Of a stretch of DNA of 64,000 nucleotides, positions 35,917-45,670 are shown one piece after another (the stretch's first letter is position 1; each line of letters begins with the position of its first letter). Both the position numbers and the translations under genes were made by a program. This DNA is from Mariniphaga sp. (GTDB lineage: Bacteria > Bacteroidota > Bacteroidia > Bacteroidales > Prolixibacteraceae), in the NCBI GenBank assembly GCA_019429205.1, contig JAHYIT010000002.1, positions 61,511 to 125,510 of the forward strand, read 5' to 3'. The notes beneath the pieces were generated by a model, which saw only the letters and a list, made by a program, of their open reading frames with translations, had not been told where the DNA came from and did not search any database.

Positions 35917-38340
35917 TTAAATATTCGATACTTTAATTAAATCGGCAAAAACGCCGGCAGCAGTTACCGATGCACCGGCGCCGTAACCTTTAATCAACAT
36001 GGGGAATTCGTTGTACCGTTCCGTGGTGTACATCACCAGGTTGTTACTGCCTTCCAGATCGTAAAACGGATGCCGCGAATCCACCTCCTGCAAACCAATC
36101 TTTGCTTTTCCGTTTTCGTATTGAGCCACAAACCGCCACTTTTTGTTTTCTTCTTCCAGTTTTAAACGTTTTTCTTCAAAGCCGTCGTCGAGTTGGGCAA
36201 TATTTTTCCAAAAATCGTCCAGTGAACCATCAAAAAATTCATCGGGCACAAAACGTTCAATGGTAATATCTTCCATTTCAAGCGGATAACCAGATTCACG
36301 CGCCAAAATCAGTATTTTCCGTGCAACGTCCACTCCATTTAAATCCATTCGCGGATCAGGTTCTGAATAGCCTTGTTCCTTTGCCATTTTAATGGTTTTA
36401 CTTAAAGGAATTTCTTCTGAAATGGTATTGAAAATAAAATTCAGGGTTCCGGAAAGAACAGCTTCAATTTTTAAAATCCGGTCGCCTGAGTTCACCAAAT
36501 CATTCAGTGTGTTGATAATTGGCAAACCGGCTCCCACATTGGTTTCGAATAAAAATTTAACGCCTTTTTGTTTGGCCATATTTTTCAGGCCGATATAGTT
36601 TTCGTATGATGAAGATGCAGCCACTTTATTGGCCGTAACCACAGAAATATTAGCACTCAGAATTTCTTTATAAAAATTTGAAACTTCATCAGAAGCAGTA
36701 CAATCCACAAACACCGAGTTGTATATGTTCATGTCTTTCATTTCGTCCACAAATCCCTTCAGGCTCGATTTTTTTTCCGATTTCTCCAGCTTTTCTTTAA
36801 AAGAACTCATTTCAATTCCATCGCGCAGAAAAACCATTTTTCTGGAGTTGGCCACGCCGGTTAATTTCATTTTGAGGTGTTTTTCATCCAGCAGTTTTTG
36901 CTGCTGTTTTTGCAGTTGCTGCAGCAAACTGCTGCCCACAGTGCCCACTCCCATCAGGAACACATTCAGTTCCACATTTTCGGAAAGGAAAAACGATTCG
37001 TGCACCACGTTCAGTGTTTTGCGCAGTTCGGAAGTTTTTACCACCCACGAAATGTTTAACTCCGATGCGCCCTGTGCAATGGCAATAATATTGATTCCGT
37101 TTTTTCCAATGGTTGAAAACAGTTTTCCGGCAATGCCGGTGGTGTGTTTCATGTTTTCGCCCACAATGGCCACGATGGACAATTCTCTCTCGATATCAAT
37201 TTTACTGACCTGCCCTGTTTCAATTTCTTTTTCAAATTCAGCACGAATGGCGCTTTCAGCCCCTTCAACGGCATGCTCATCGATGGCCACACTAATTGAA
37301 TTTTCTGAAGAAGCCTGTGAAATCAGAATCACATTAACACTAATGCTGGCCAGGGCGGTAAATAACCGCATAGAAATACCTGTAACACCCACCATACCAA
37401 TTCCCTGCAAGGTAACCAACGAAATTCCCGATATGGAAGAGATCCCTTTAATGGGCCTTTCTCTGGGCGTATGGGCATTGCTTAAAATAAGTGTTCCTTC
37501 ATTTTCAGGGTTAAACGTATTTTTAATTCGAATAGGAATACCTTTCTGGTAAACCGGCAAAATGGTTGGCGGATAAATAACTTTTGCCCCGAAGTGCGAA
37601 AGTTCCATTGCCTCGGAATAGGTAAGTTCAGGAATTGTGTATGCTTTGCTGATAACATGCGGATCGGCTGTCATAAAACCATCCACGTCGGTCCATATTT
37701 CCAATGAATCCACTTTCAAAGCCGCTGCCAGAATAGCTGCGGTATAATCAGAACCACCTCGGCCAAGGGTTGTAAATTCGCCTTTGGCATTTTTTGCGAT
37801 GAAACCCGGCATAACAGTAATTCCTGAATATTCAGCAAATTCCTCTCTGATTTTCTGGTTGGTAATATTGAAATCGACGCGGGCTTTTCCAAAATTGCTG
37901 TCGGTTTGAATTAATCCGGCGGAATCTTTTCGCACAGCGCCGGGAATAAATTGTGCCACCAGGTGCGACGAAATCCGCTCTCCAACGCCGGCAATCCGGT
38001 CGAGGGTTTTCGCCGTCAGTTCGCCAACAAGTGTAATTCCGGTAAGTATCTGCTCCAGTTCATCCATCAATTCTTCAGCAATGTAAACCATAGCGCCACT
38101 TCCATTAAAAAGTTCATCGATGGCTTGCTTGTGCCGGTTTTTAATTTCTGCCAGCAAAGGATGGAAATCCCCAGTGCCGGTTGAGGCTATTCGCGCAGCA
38201 CTCAGAATGAGGTCAGTTACACCCCCCAACGCAGAAACCACAACAATAGTATCTTCTTCTTGCTGAAGTACTATTTCCTTTACCTTTTTGATATTGGCAG
38301 CCGTGCCTACTGAAGTTCCTCCAAACTTTAAAACCTTCAT
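35917..38340 (-). CDS. thrA: bifunctional aspartate kinase / homoserine dehydrogenase
   Basis: 807 residues. Catalyses the first and third steps of the threonine/methionine branch from aspartate. The kinase half starts MKVLKFGGTSVGTAANIKKV, with FTTLGRGGSDYTAAILAAAL. Two ACT domains for feedback control follow (about 310-460). The dehydrogenase half starts VFLMGVGTVGSSLLQQL, with FETNVGAGLPIINTL. Full length, all domains present. It follows recA by 80 bp; between them is a terminator-like hairpin that may be an attenuator. Confidence 0.96.
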   Translation of the reverse strand: MKVLKFGGTSVGTAANIKKVKEIVLQQEEDTIVVVSALGGVTDLILSAARIASTGTGDFHPLLAEIKNRHKQAIDELFNGSGAMVYIAEELMDELEQILTGITLVGELTAKTLDRIAGVGERISSHLVAQFIPGAVRKDSAGLIQTDSNFGKARVDFNITNQKIREEFAEYSGITVMPGFIAKNAKGEFTTLGRGGSDYTAAILAAALKVDSLEIWTDVDGFMTADPHVISKAYTIPELTYSEAMELSHFGAKVIYPPTILPVYQKGIPIRIKNTFNPENEGTLILSNAHTPRERPIKGISSISGISLVTLQGIGMVGVTGISMRLFTALASISVNVILISQASSENSISVAIDEHAVEGAESAIRAEFEKEIETGQVSKIDIERELSIVAIVGENMKHTTGIAGKLFSTIGKNGINIIAIAQGASELNISWVVKTSELRKTLNVVHESFFLSENVELNVFLMGVGTVGSSLLQQLQKQQQKLLDEKHLKMKLTGVANSRKMVFLRDGIEMSSFKEKLEKSEKKSSLKGFVDEMKDMNIYNSVFVDCTASDEVSNFYKEILSANISVVTANKVAASSSYENYIGLKNMAKQKGVKFLFETNVGAGLPIINTLNDLVNSGDRILKIEAVLSGTLNFIFNTISEEIPLSKTIKMAKEQGYSEPDPRMDLNGVDVARKILILARESGYPLEMEDITIERFVPDEFFDGSLDDFWKNIAQLDDGFEEKRLKLEEENKKWRFVAQYENGKAKIGLQEVDSRHPFYDLEGSNNLVMYTTERYNEFPMLIKGYGAGASVTAAGVFADLIKVSNI

Positions 38341-38355
38341 TTCATTTCACTTTAA

Positions 38356-38398
38356 AATAAAAAAAACCGGATGAAACGACAGAATCGGATCATCCGGT
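38356..38398 (-). terminator. hairpin and T-run between recA and thrA
   Basis: On the minus strand ACCGGATGA (38398-38390) pairs with TCATCCGGT (38374-38366), 15-base loop, followed by a run of eight T. It stands 23 bp after the recA stop and ends only 15 bp before the thrA start. It works as a recA terminator, and may regulate thrA by attenuation (see findings). Confidence 0.8.
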
Positions 38399-38420
38399 AA
38401 TATCTGTCAATTTCTTTTTA

Positions 38421-39449
38421 TTAAGCTGTTGTTGTTGTTTTTCCTGAAATAGCTTCCAGAATTTTTGTTTCAAGTTCGTGTGCCAGTTCCGGATTGTCGA
38501 GAACCAGGTTACGTACCGTTTCACGCCCCTGGCCAAGTTTAGTTTCGCCATAACTGAACCACGAACCGCTTTTTTTAATGACATTGAATTGTACGCCCAA
38601 ATCGATTATTTCGCCTGATTTGGAAATCCCCTCACCATAAAGAATATCGAACTCGGCCTTGCGGAATGGCGGCGCCACTTTGTTTTTTACAACTTTCACC
38701 CGCACGTTGTTCCCCATCGCTTCATCGCCGTCTTTAATCTGGCCAATCCGGCGAATATCCAAACGCACCGAAGCATAAAACTTTAAAGCGTTTCCACCCG
38801 TGGTGGTTTCGGGGTTACCAAACATTACCCCAATTTTTTCGCGCAACTGGTTGATAAAAATGCAGCATGTTTTGGTTTTACTGATGTTGCCCGTAAGTTT
38901 CCGCAATGCCTGCGACATGAGGCGCGCCTGCAATCCCATTTTCGAGTCGCCCATTTCACCTTCCAGTTCGGCTTTGGGGGTGAGTGCTGCAACGGAGTCA
39001 ATCACCACAATATCAACAGCGCCCGAGCGCACCAAATTATCAACTATTTCGAGGGCTTGTTCGCCATTATCCGGTTGTGAAATGAGCAGTTCTTCAATGT
39101 CCACTCCAAGTTTTTGGGCATAATACGGATCAAACGCATGTTCAGCATCAACAATGGCTGCAATACCGCCGGCTTTTTGCGCTTCGGCAATGGCATGAAT
39201 GGCAAGTGTTGTTTTTCCTGACGACTCAGGCCCGTAAATTTCCACCACACGCCCACGCGGATAACCGCCAATTCCGAGAGCAACATCCAACGCTATTGAA
39301 CCCGACGAAATGGCAGGAACATCGTCTGCAACCCGGTCGCCCATGCGCATTATAGAGCCTTTGCCGTAACTTTTTTCAATTTTATCCATGGTAAGCTGAA
39401 GCGCTTTCAGCTTTTCCTTGTTCACCTGTGTTTTTTCTTCTTTTGTCAT
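38421..39449 (-). CDS. recA: recombinase RecA
   Basis: Strand-exchange ATPase of homologous recombination and SOS signalling. 342 residues with Walker [10 protein letters not shown] (73-80), Walker [13 protein letters not shown], the MAW-type motif and DNA-loop [20 protein letters not shown] (L2). The C-terminus is short and ends in four Thr codons (KTTTTA), unlike the usual acidic tail. bcp lies upstream 12 bp away in the same direction. Confidence 0.97.
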   Translation of the reverse strand: MTKEEKTQVNKEKLKALQLTMDKIEKSYGKGSIMRMGDRVADDVPAISSGSIALDVALGIGGYPRGRVVEIYGPESSGKTTLAIHAIAEAQKAGGIAAIVDAEHAFDPYYAQKLGVDIEELLISQPDNGEQALEIVDNLVRSGAVDIVVIDSVAALTPKAELEGEMGDSKMGLQARLMSQALRKLTGNISKTKTCCIFINQLREKIGVMFGNPETTTGGNALKFYASVRLDIRRIGQIKDGDEAMGNNVRVKVVKNKVAPPFRKAEFDILYGEGISKSGEIIDLGVQFNVIKKSGSWFSYGETKLGQGRETVRNLVLDNPELAHELETKILEAISGKTTTTA

Positions 39450-39461
39450 GTTCAGAAAAGG

Positions 39462-39926
39462 TTAAAGGTTTATACTTTTTAAAATTTGATCTGTATGATC
39501 CTTGGTTTTTACTTTTTCAAAAACTTCCTGAATAATACTGTTTTCATCAATTACAAAAGTGGTTCTGAGCACTCCCATGTACTTTTTGCCGTACATGCTT
39601 TTTTCTCCCCATGCTCCGTAAGCCTGCAAAATTTCTTTTTCAGTGTCGGCAATCAGGTCAAATTTCAAATTGTATTTGTCTCTGAATTTCTGATGCGATT
39701 CCGCACTGTCAGGACTGACGCCAACAACTTCAAAACCTCTTTCGAGCCACTGGCTGTAATTGTCGTTCAGATTGCACGATTCAGCGGTACACCCGGGCGT
39801 GTTGTCTTTTGGATAAAAATAGAGTATCAGTTTTTTACCGGCAAAATCACTTAACCTGATTTCCTTGCCATCCTGATTAATTCCTGAAAAATCAGGAGCT
39901 TTATCTCCTGCTTTTAATGCTGTCAT
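39462..39926 (-). CDS. bcp: thiol peroxidase of the Bcp/PrxQ family
   Basis: Reduces hydroperoxides. 154 residues from ATG 39926 (MTALKAGDKAPDF), which fits the family start; an upstream ATG at 39965 would add 13 unlikely residues. The peroxidatic Cys46 and resolving Cys51 are in PKDNTPGCTAESCNLND, and the Arg is in GVLRTTFVID. It lies 12 bp upstream of recA. Confidence 0.93.
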   Translation of the reverse strand: MTALKAGDKAPDFSGINQDGKEIRLSDFAGKKLILYFYPKDNTPGCTAESCNLNDNYSQWLERGFEVVGVSPDSAESHQKFRDKYNLKFDLIADTEKEILQAYGAWGEKSMYGKKYMGVLRTTFVIDENSIIQEVFEKVKTKDHTDQILKSINL

Positions 39927-40089
39927 TATATTTTCTTTTTTTTTCGAAGAGTTACAAATATACATTATTTAATAATAAAAGTTGGGTAACTTATCAACAG
40001 AATCCTGCTGTTTCCAATCTGCCAATTGTACCGCATTGCACAATTTTTGTAATTTTACAGGGTATTTGAAAAAAATACAAACTGAAATA

Positions 40090-41622
40090 ATGCAAAGTTT
40101 TAAAAATATAACCAGAATAACATTCTTCGTTTTTCTTTTGTTTTTGGTAAATGGAAGAATTTACGGCGGGCAACAGGATGTTTCTGTTGTAAAAGCCATG
40201 CAACAATTCGATGCCGGCAACTATGCAAAAGCAGAAAATTTTTTCAGGATTTTAATTAAAGAAGACCCCGGAAATCCGATGTTAAATTATTATTACGGCG
40301 CATCGCGCACTGAAAACGGACATTTCGGCGACGAAGATTTAAATTATTTACAACAGGCCGGAAAAAATGTAACTCCTGACAGGCTGCATTATTATCTTGG
40401 AATGCAATATCACGCCAGAAACAACTGGGAACAGGCTTTGAAGTTTTATAACCAGTTCAGGTTAAGCGTGCCTGAGAATGAACAACAGGAGCTGAAACTT
40501 GCCGAAAAAATTCAACAATGTTTCAACAGGGAAAATCCTTTTGCTGAACCAGCAGTAATGCAAAGTACTGAACAGAAAGATGAAAGGGAAGAAACCAATA
40601 AAACAATTGTAGAAATAATTTCGCGGGAAACGAGTGAATCTCCAGCCATTTCAGACGAACCTGAAACTTTGCCCCGAAATGAAAAATTGATTGAAACAGG
40701 TCAACAGGAACAAAGTGAAATGCCGCAGTCAGAAATTACCACAGAAAATGAAAATCTGAAAACTGTAAATTCCGGTTCTTCATTTGATTTTGGCATTGAC
40801 AGAAAAGCGCTGCCCGATTTACCCGGGGTTAAAACAACCTATGAACTTCCAGAGGGAGAAAAAATCGATTTTCAGGTAAACAATAACATCAGCTATTTAT
40901 TCAGTTCGCAATTCCAGACAAATGAAGGGAAACAATTTTTTGAACAAGGACAGGCTCTTAAAAATGAATTGAATCAAAAACTTGCAGAATTGAATAAATT
41001 GCGAGGGGATTACAGAAAAGTATCAAATCCTGAAATTAAGGTACAGTTGGGTGAAAAGATTCTGGCCATGGAAAAGGATTCTTACAGCCTTCAGGATGAA
41101 ATTAATCAGAAATTTACTGCCGCAAGGAATGCTGAAAATCAATTTTGGAACCATGCCGGAACAATTGCTGTTTATAATTTTCAGGTTGAAAATGAAAAGA
41201 TTCAATCGGTTTTGAAAGGTGAAACACAAGATTTGGAACCAACAACCCGCGAAAAAGATTCAATCGTAATCCTTCCGCTGGCGGTTTCAGAAATTTTTGA
41301 GTCTAAACCAACAGGAACGAACCAACCAACCGACAAACTGGTTTATAAAATCCAGATTGGCGCATACAGCCGCGGAGTTCCGGCTTACCGACAGAGGTTA
41401 TACAATAAATTGTCCATGTTACGCAAAATCGATAATTATACCGATGAAAACGGCGTGGTGGTTTACACAACCGGAACCCTGACAAATTTGGAGGATGCGG
41501 AAAAAATGCGCAACCAGGTGAGGCAGGAAGGAATAGAAGATGCGATAGTTGTGCCGTATTTTAACGGAAAAAGAATAACTTTGGAGCAGGCTAAAAAAAT
41601 TGAAGCAGGAGATGACATCTAA
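40090..41622 (+). CDS. TPR protein with C-terminal SPOR-like domain
   Basis: 510 residues from ATG 40090, chosen because it gives a signal peptide (ITFFVFLLFLVNGRIYGG); an ORF extension to 39982 has no such logic. TPR-like helices cover about 25-130 (FDAGNYAKAENFFRILI), a Glu/Ser-rich linker and a coiled coil follow (about 290-370), and the C-terminus (KLVYKIQIGAYSRGVPAYRQ then GTLTNLEDAEKMRNQV) looks like a SPOR peptidoglycan-binding domain. It is probably an envelope/cell-wall protein. It overlaps the clpS 5' end. Confidence 0.7.
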   Translation: MQSFKNITRITFFVFLLFLVNGRIYGGQQDVSVVKAMQQFDAGNYAKAENFFRILIKEDPGNPMLNYYYGASRTENGHFGDEDLNYLQQAGKNVTPDRLHYYLGMQYHARNNWEQALKFYNQFRLSVPENEQQELKLAEKIQQCFNRENPFAEPAVMQSTEQKDEREETNKTIVEIISRETSESPAISDEPETLPRNEKLIETGQQEQSEMPQSEITTENENLKTVNSGSSFDFGIDRKALPDLPGVKTTYELPEGEKIDFQVNNNISYLFSSQFQTNEGKQFFEQGQALKNELNQKLAELNKLRGDYRKVSNPEIKVQLGEKILAMEKDSYSLQDEINQKFTAARNAENQFWNHAGTIAVYNFQVENEKIQSVLKGETQDLEPTTREKDSIVILPLAVSEIFESKPTGTNQPTDKLVYKIQIGAYSRGVPAYRQRLYNKLSMLRKIDNYTDENGVVVYTTGTLTNLEDAEKMRNQVRQEGIEDAIVVPYFNGKRITLEQAKKIEAGDDI

Positions 41623-41899
41623 AGAAACTAAACGAAAACCGTCTGACGAGCGGCAAAATGAAGTCTTTGGCGACTATTCGCTCGTACTGCACAACGACGA
41701 TGTGCACAGTTTCGATTTTGTAATTGAGGCTCTGATTGACATTTGTGACCACGATTACGAACAGGCTGTACAGTGTACGTTAATAACTCATCATAAAGGG
41801 AGTTGCGATATTCGCAAGGGAAAATTTGAAACACTGAAACAAATGAAAGACGCTTTAACTGAAAGAGAATTAAACTCCACAATAGATCAGCAACCATGA
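41612..41899 (+). CDS. clpS: ATP-dependent Clp protease adaptor ClpS
   Basis: 95 residues from ATG 41612, preceded by GCAGGAG; a TTG at 41600 is less likely. The family core is YSLVLHNDDVHSFDFVIEAL, with the NDD substrate-site and a HHKGSCDIRKG strand. ClpS delivers N-degron substrates to ClpA/ClpC. It overlaps the TPR gene by 11 bp and nfeD by 4 bp. Confidence 0.93.
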   Translation: MTSKETKRKPSDERQNEVFGDYSLVLHNDDVHSFDFVIEALIDICDHDYEQAVQCTLITHHKGSCDIRKGKFETLKQMKDALTERELNSTIDQQP

Positions 41900-42366
41900 C
41901 CGCATTTGCCATTATATTGCTTATTTTCCTTGGGCTGCTGCTGCTGCTCATCGAATTTGCTGTAATTCCCGGGGTAACCATTGCCGGAATTGGCGGATTT
42001 ATTCTACTTGGCCTGAGTGTTTACATTGCTTTTGCTCAATACGGAACAGGAATAGGATTTCTTACACTGACTTTTGTGCTGGTGGCTTCACCACTGCTGA
42101 TTTTCTATTTTTTTAAATCGAAAACCGGAAAAAAAATGGTTCTGGAATCGTTTATTGATGGGAAAGTGGAAACGGTTAATATTGAAAAAATTCAAGTGGG
42201 TGATACCGGAAAAACCATTGGCAGACTGGCCCCGTCGGGTAAAGTAAAAGTAAATGGTGAAGTACTGGAGGCTACGTCAACAGGCAGTTTTGTAGATCAC
42301 AACACAGAGATTAAAGTATTAAAAATACTAACGAACAAAATTATTGTAGAACCTTTAAAAAAATAA
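41896..42366 (+). CDS. NfeD-like membrane protein
   Basis: 156 residues with hydrophobic segments ([57 protein letters not shown]) and a C-terminal OB-fold domain ([20 protein letters not shown]). NfeD proteins partner flotillins; floA is next after 4 bp, the usual pairing. Its ATG overlaps the clpS stop. Confidence 0.9.
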   Translation: MTAFAIILLIFLGLLLLLIEFAVIPGVTIAGIGGFILLGLSVYIAFAQYGTGIGFLTLTFVLVASPLLIFYFFKSKTGKKMVLESFIDGKVETVNIEKIQVGDTGKTIGRLAPSGKVKVNGEVLEATSTGSFVDHNTEIKVLKILTNKIIVEPLKK

Positions 42367-42370
42367 AAAA

Positions 42371-43351
42371 ATGATTGAATCAGTAGGTATCTGGGGAATG
42401 GTGATTGGAGTAATTGTATTGCTTTTCATTATCCTCTATTTTATTCCCATTGGGTTGTGGTTTTCAGCCCTTGTTTCAGGCGTAAAAATTTCGCTGTTGC
42501 AGCTTTTCCTGATGCGTTTCCGGAAAGTCCCTCCGGGAGTAATTGTGCGTGCACTCATTGAAGGCACTAAAGCCGATGTTGCGCTAAGCCGTGATGCACT
42601 TGAGGCACACTACCTTGCAGGTGGACATGTAGCTCGGGTTGTACATGCCCTTGTGTCGGCTTCAAAGGCAAACATCGATTTAACTTTTAAAGTGGCCACA
42701 GCCATCGACCTGGCCGGGCGCGATGTGTTCGAAGCCGTTCAGATGTCGGTAAATCCGAAAGTAATTAACACTCCGCCGGTAACAGCCGTTTCCAAAGATG
42801 GTATCCAGCTTATTGCAAAAGCGCGTGTAACGGTTCGTGCAAGCATTAAACAACTGGTTGGCGGAGCCGGCGAAGATACCGTTCTCGCTCGTGTGGGTGA
42901 GGGCATTGTTTCGTCAATAGGTTCTTCGCACTCGCACAAAGCTGTGCTCGAAAACCCGGATTTCATTTCGCGTGTTGTACTCGAAAAAGGCCTCGATGCA
43001 GGAACAGCTTTCGAAATTCTTTCTATTGACATTGCCGACATCGACATTGGTAAAAACATTGGCGCCGGGCTGCAGATGGATCAGGCTGAAGCCGATAAAA
43101 ATATTGCACAGGCCAAAGCTGAAGAACGCCGGGCCATGGCTATTGCCCTTGAACAGGAGATGATAGCCAAAGCACAAGAAATGAAAGCCAAAGTAATTGA
43201 AGCTGAAGCCAAAGTTCCGCTGGCCATTGCCGATGCTTTTAAAAACGGCAACCTCGGAATAATGGACTACATGAAATACAAAAATATTATGGCCGATACT
43301 TCTATGCGTGATTCAATTGCCGGAAATGACCAAAAAAGCAAAGAAGAGTAA
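42371..43351 (+). CDS. floA: flotillin-like protein FloA
   Basis: 326 residues. N-terminal membrane hairpin ([20 protein letters not shown]), then the SPFH/band-7 domain (VSALKASKANI-like [20 protein letters not shown]), then an Ala/Glu-rich coiled coil ([18 protein letters not shown]). UPF0365/FloA proteins mark functional membrane microdomains. It is in a TPR-SPOR - clpS - nfeD - floA unit. Confidence 0.95.
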   Translation: MIESVGIWGMVIGVIVLLFIILYFIPIGLWFSALVSGVKISLLQLFLMRFRKVPPGVIVRALIEGTKADVALSRDALEAHYLAGGHVARVVHALVSASKANIDLTFKVATAIDLAGRDVFEAVQMSVNPKVINTPPVTAVSKDGIQLIAKARVTVRASIKQLVGGAGEDTVLARVGEGIVSSIGSSHSHKAVLENPDFISRVVLEKGLDAGTAFEILSIDIADIDIGKNIGAGLQMDQAEADKNIAQAKAEERRAMAIALEQEMIAKAQEMKAKVIEAEAKVPLAIADAFKNGNLGIMDYMKYKNIMADTSMRDSIAGNDQKSKEE

Positions 43352-43390
43352 AAAACTGCATCGTTAAGAAATGTTTATCTACATAGTTTT

Positions 43391-43522
43391 TAACATTCTC
43401 TTAACTTAAAATTCGAAATTCGACCTTATCTTTGCAGCATAGTTTTAGTTCATAGGTTTAGGTTTGATTAGTTTTATTGGTTTAGTTAGATGAAAAGGAT
43501 GGGTGTTGACCCGTCCTTTTTT
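43391..43522 (+). ncRNA. small RNA unit, copy 1 (promoter, short transcript, terminator)
   Basis: TTAACT (43401-43406) and TATCTTTG (43427-43434) are spaced 20 bp, a Bacteroidota promoter. Transcription from about 43440 would give an RNA of about 80 nt ending at hairpin 43493-43520 (GGATGGGT-gttg-ACCCGTCC) and a T-run. No ORF. The transcribed part is copied at +174 bp with only two changes. I do not recognise an Rfam family. Confidence 0.75.
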
Positions 43523-43564
43523 ATTTAAAGCAAACTGTTAAATAATGTTTAACAACACACTTAT

Positions 43565-43699
43565 TAACATTCTCTTAACTCAAAAACAGAATTATACCCT
43601 TATCTTTGCAGCATAGTTTTAGTTCATAGGTTTAGGTTTGATTAGTTTTATTGGTTTAGTTAGATGAAAAGGACGGGTGTTGACCTGTCCTTTTTTTTT
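43565..43699 (+). ncRNA. small RNA unit, copy 2
   Basis: Same layout: TTAACT (43575-43580), TATCTTTG (43601-43608), transcript from about 43614, hairpin 43667-43694 (GGACGGGT-gttg-ACCTGTCC), nine T. Compared with copy 1 the transcript has U to C and C to U at two stem positions; both still pair (U-G to C-G and G-C to G-U). The promoter spacer is diverged while the transcript is not. Confidence 0.75.
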
Positions 43700-43716
43700 A
43701 TGAAAGCCTCTCCCTG

Positions 43717-43733
43717 CCTCTCCCAAGGAGAGG
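43717..43733. repeat. REP-like palindrome (CCTCTCCC-AA-GGAGAGG)
   Basis: A short C/G-rich inverted repeat of the CTCCCC...GGGGAG kind common between Bacteroidota genes. Three more occur at 46115-46142, 48232-48248 and 48312-48329. Confidence 0.65.
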
Positions 43734-43757
43734 AGTAAGAAAAAGCCAATAAAAAAT

Positions 43758-44522
43758 TCAGTTTATCGAACCAGGGACTTTCAACTCTTCCGGATATTCA
43801 ATATTTGCCAAAAACAAGCCGTGTGCAGGCGCAGAAGCTCCTGCAGCACCGCGGTTCTTCTTTTCAATAATTTTTCTGAAATCATTCAACGAAAGCTTTC
43901 CTTTTCCAACTTCCAGCAGCGTTCCCACAATGGCCCGCACCATATTTCGTAAAAACCGGTCGGCTTTTATTTTAAAAACCAGCATCTTTCCTTCCAATAA
44001 CCATTCGGCCTGATAAATTTTGCAAAGGTTGGTTTTTACATCGGTATGCAAACGGCTGAAACTGGTAAAATCATCGTATTCAAAAAGAATTTCTGCGGCT
44101 TCGTTCATTTTTGCCACATCCGGTTTTTCACGATAATAAAACGCGGTTCCGGTTTGAAACGGATTTTTTTCGGTTGTAATATAATAATGATAGGTTCGCG
44201 AAACGGCGCTGAATCGTGCATGAGCATCTTCAGGAACCGGCCAGATTTTTTGGATGGCAATATCCGGTGGTAAAAAACTGTTTAACCGGAACACTAGTTT
44301 CTTACAATCCCGAATTTCTTCTGAAGTATCGAAATGCAAAACGAAAAACGGAGCATGCACCCCCGTATCTGTACGCCCGGCTCCCACTACCGAAATTTTC
44401 TCCCTCAAAATAGTGGAAAGCGCTTTTTCTACCGTTTCCTGAACAGAAACTGCATTGGGCTGAATCTGCCAGCCGTGGTAACGGGTTCCTTTAAAACTGA
44501 GTTGAGCAAAGTAGCGGTGCAT
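43758..44522 (-). CDS. truA: tRNA pseudouridine synthase A
   Basis: 254 residues from ATG 44522 (MHRYFAQLSFKGTRYHGWQI), the normal TruA start; the ORF extends 59 codons upstream without homology. It has the catalytic Asp in GAGRTDTGVHA and the RTYHYYI and RADRFLRNMVRAIVG motifs. Makes pseudouridine at positions 38-40 of tRNA anticodon stems. Confidence 0.96.
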   Translation of the reverse strand: MHRYFAQLSFKGTRYHGWQIQPNAVSVQETVEKALSTILREKISVVGAGRTDTGVHAPFFVLHFDTSEEIRDCKKLVFRLNSFLPPDIAIQKIWPVPEDAHARFSAVSRTYHYYITTEKNPFQTGTAFYYREKPDVAKMNEAAEILFEYDDFTSFSRLHTDVKTNLCKIYQAEWLLEGKMLVFKIKADRFLRNMVRAIVGTLLEVGKGKLSLNDFRKIIEKKNRGAAGASAPAHGLFLANIEYPEELKVPGSIN

Positions 44523-44665
44523 TACGTTTTTATATTTCAACAAAATAACTATTTTTAATCCAATGTTGTTTATTAGTTGAATTTTCACACGATGGAATTG
44601 GTTTACCTGAATCTGGTAAATTCGATATAAATTCGGTATATTGAAATAAATAAAAGCGAACTTAA

Positions 44666-45301
44666 ATGCTTCACTTCGAAACGCTTGAAAAACCAACACT
44701 GGAACTCCTGAAAAAACTAATGGCAGACACTATGCTGAAAGAATTTATTCTGGTTGGGGGTACTGCACTGGCGCTCAGGCTCGGACACCGAATCAGTGTG
44801 GATATTGATTTATTTACAAACCTACCATTTAACTCAAATCATTTTGCTGAACATTTGCAACATACATTTGAGTTTGCTCCCGATTTTATGGCAGAAAATA
44901 CAGTAAAAGGTGAAATAAACGGGATTAGTGTTGACTGTATTGCGCACCAGTATCCTTGGATTGAAAATTATAAATCCTTCGATGGAATAAGGTTGGCTGG
45001 AATTAAAGATATTGCTTCCATGAAGCTGAATGCCATTAGCGGAAACGGAACCCGGCTGAAGGACTTTATTGATGTAGCTTACCTTTCAACAAAACTTTCG
45101 TTAAATGAAATGCTGCTGGCATACCATCAAAAATACAGCAGCAATCCTGTAATTGCATTAAAGTCAATCGTATATTTCGATAATATAAATTTCAGTGAAC
45201 CCATTTTAATGGCTGGAGGGAAATCTTTTAAATGGAAAAAAATTGAATCCCGGTTGCTTAACTTGGTTAGTTCTCCAGAAAAAGTTTTTTCCACAATTTA
45301 A
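44666..45301 (+). CDS. AbiEii/AbiGii-family nucleotidyltransferase
   Basis: 211 residues with LKEFILVGGTALALRLGHRI (GG..ALA) and SVDIDLFTNLPF (DxD), then LAGIKDIASMKLNAISGNG with the conserved Lys and TRLKDFIDVAYL. This is the nucleotidyltransferase toxin of type IV toxin-antitoxin/abortive-infection modules. No AbiEi-type antitoxin is seen next to it; it stands alone between truA and a gene-free stretch. Confidence 0.85.
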   Translation: MLHFETLEKPTLELLKKLMADTMLKEFILVGGTALALRLGHRISVDIDLFTNLPFNSNHFAEHLQHTFEFAPDFMAENTVKGEINGISVDCIAHQYPWIENYKSFDGIRLAGIKDIASMKLNAISGNGTRLKDFIDVAYLSTKLSLNEMLLAYHQKYSSNPVIALKSIVYFDNINFSEPILMAGGKSFKWKKIESRLLNLVSSPEKVFSTI

Positions 45302-45670
45302 AAACGTTTAACATCGTTCCTTCAAAATTCCTGAAATTACAGAGAAACAAAATGTTTGCGAAACGAGGTTGAAAAATTTGATACATAATTGACCATTAAA
45401 TACTATAATAGGTATTTGCCTCTCCCCTAACTTCCCAACGCTTGTCAAAACAATTATTGGAAGAGGTAAATTTCCTGACTTTCCTGCAATTCTGTCACTT
45501 TATATTCATTTGAAAATCAATTTTTTAAAAAAACCAATTTTGCAACCACTGACATTCAGACATTTAATCCCATAATTTTGACACATTTTTGCATGTGGTA
45601 TTTTATTTGCTGGTATTTCAACAGAAATTAAAACAATGTTGAACTTTAAAAATTAAAGGAGGGTTTAGCC
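45302..45670. other. gene-free region upstream of hsp20
   Basis: 369 bp with no supported gene on either strand. Part of a REP-like motif (cctctcccctaacttcccaacg) lies near 45418. The 3' part should hold the hsp20 promoter; no box fits TAnnTTTG well. A strong ribosome-binding site, AAAGGAGGG, lies at 45655-45663. Confidence 0.6.

Noticed and set aside
36719..37552. 277-codon plus-strand ORF opposite thrA
   Set aside because: It is antisense to the well-conserved thrA reading frame, has no recognisable motif, and reflects codon bias of the real gene.
38390..38584. 64-codon ORF overlapping recA's 3' end, considered as a thr leader peptide
   Set aside because: It is out of frame with recA, has Gln and not Thr codons in the critical part, and no ribosome-binding site.
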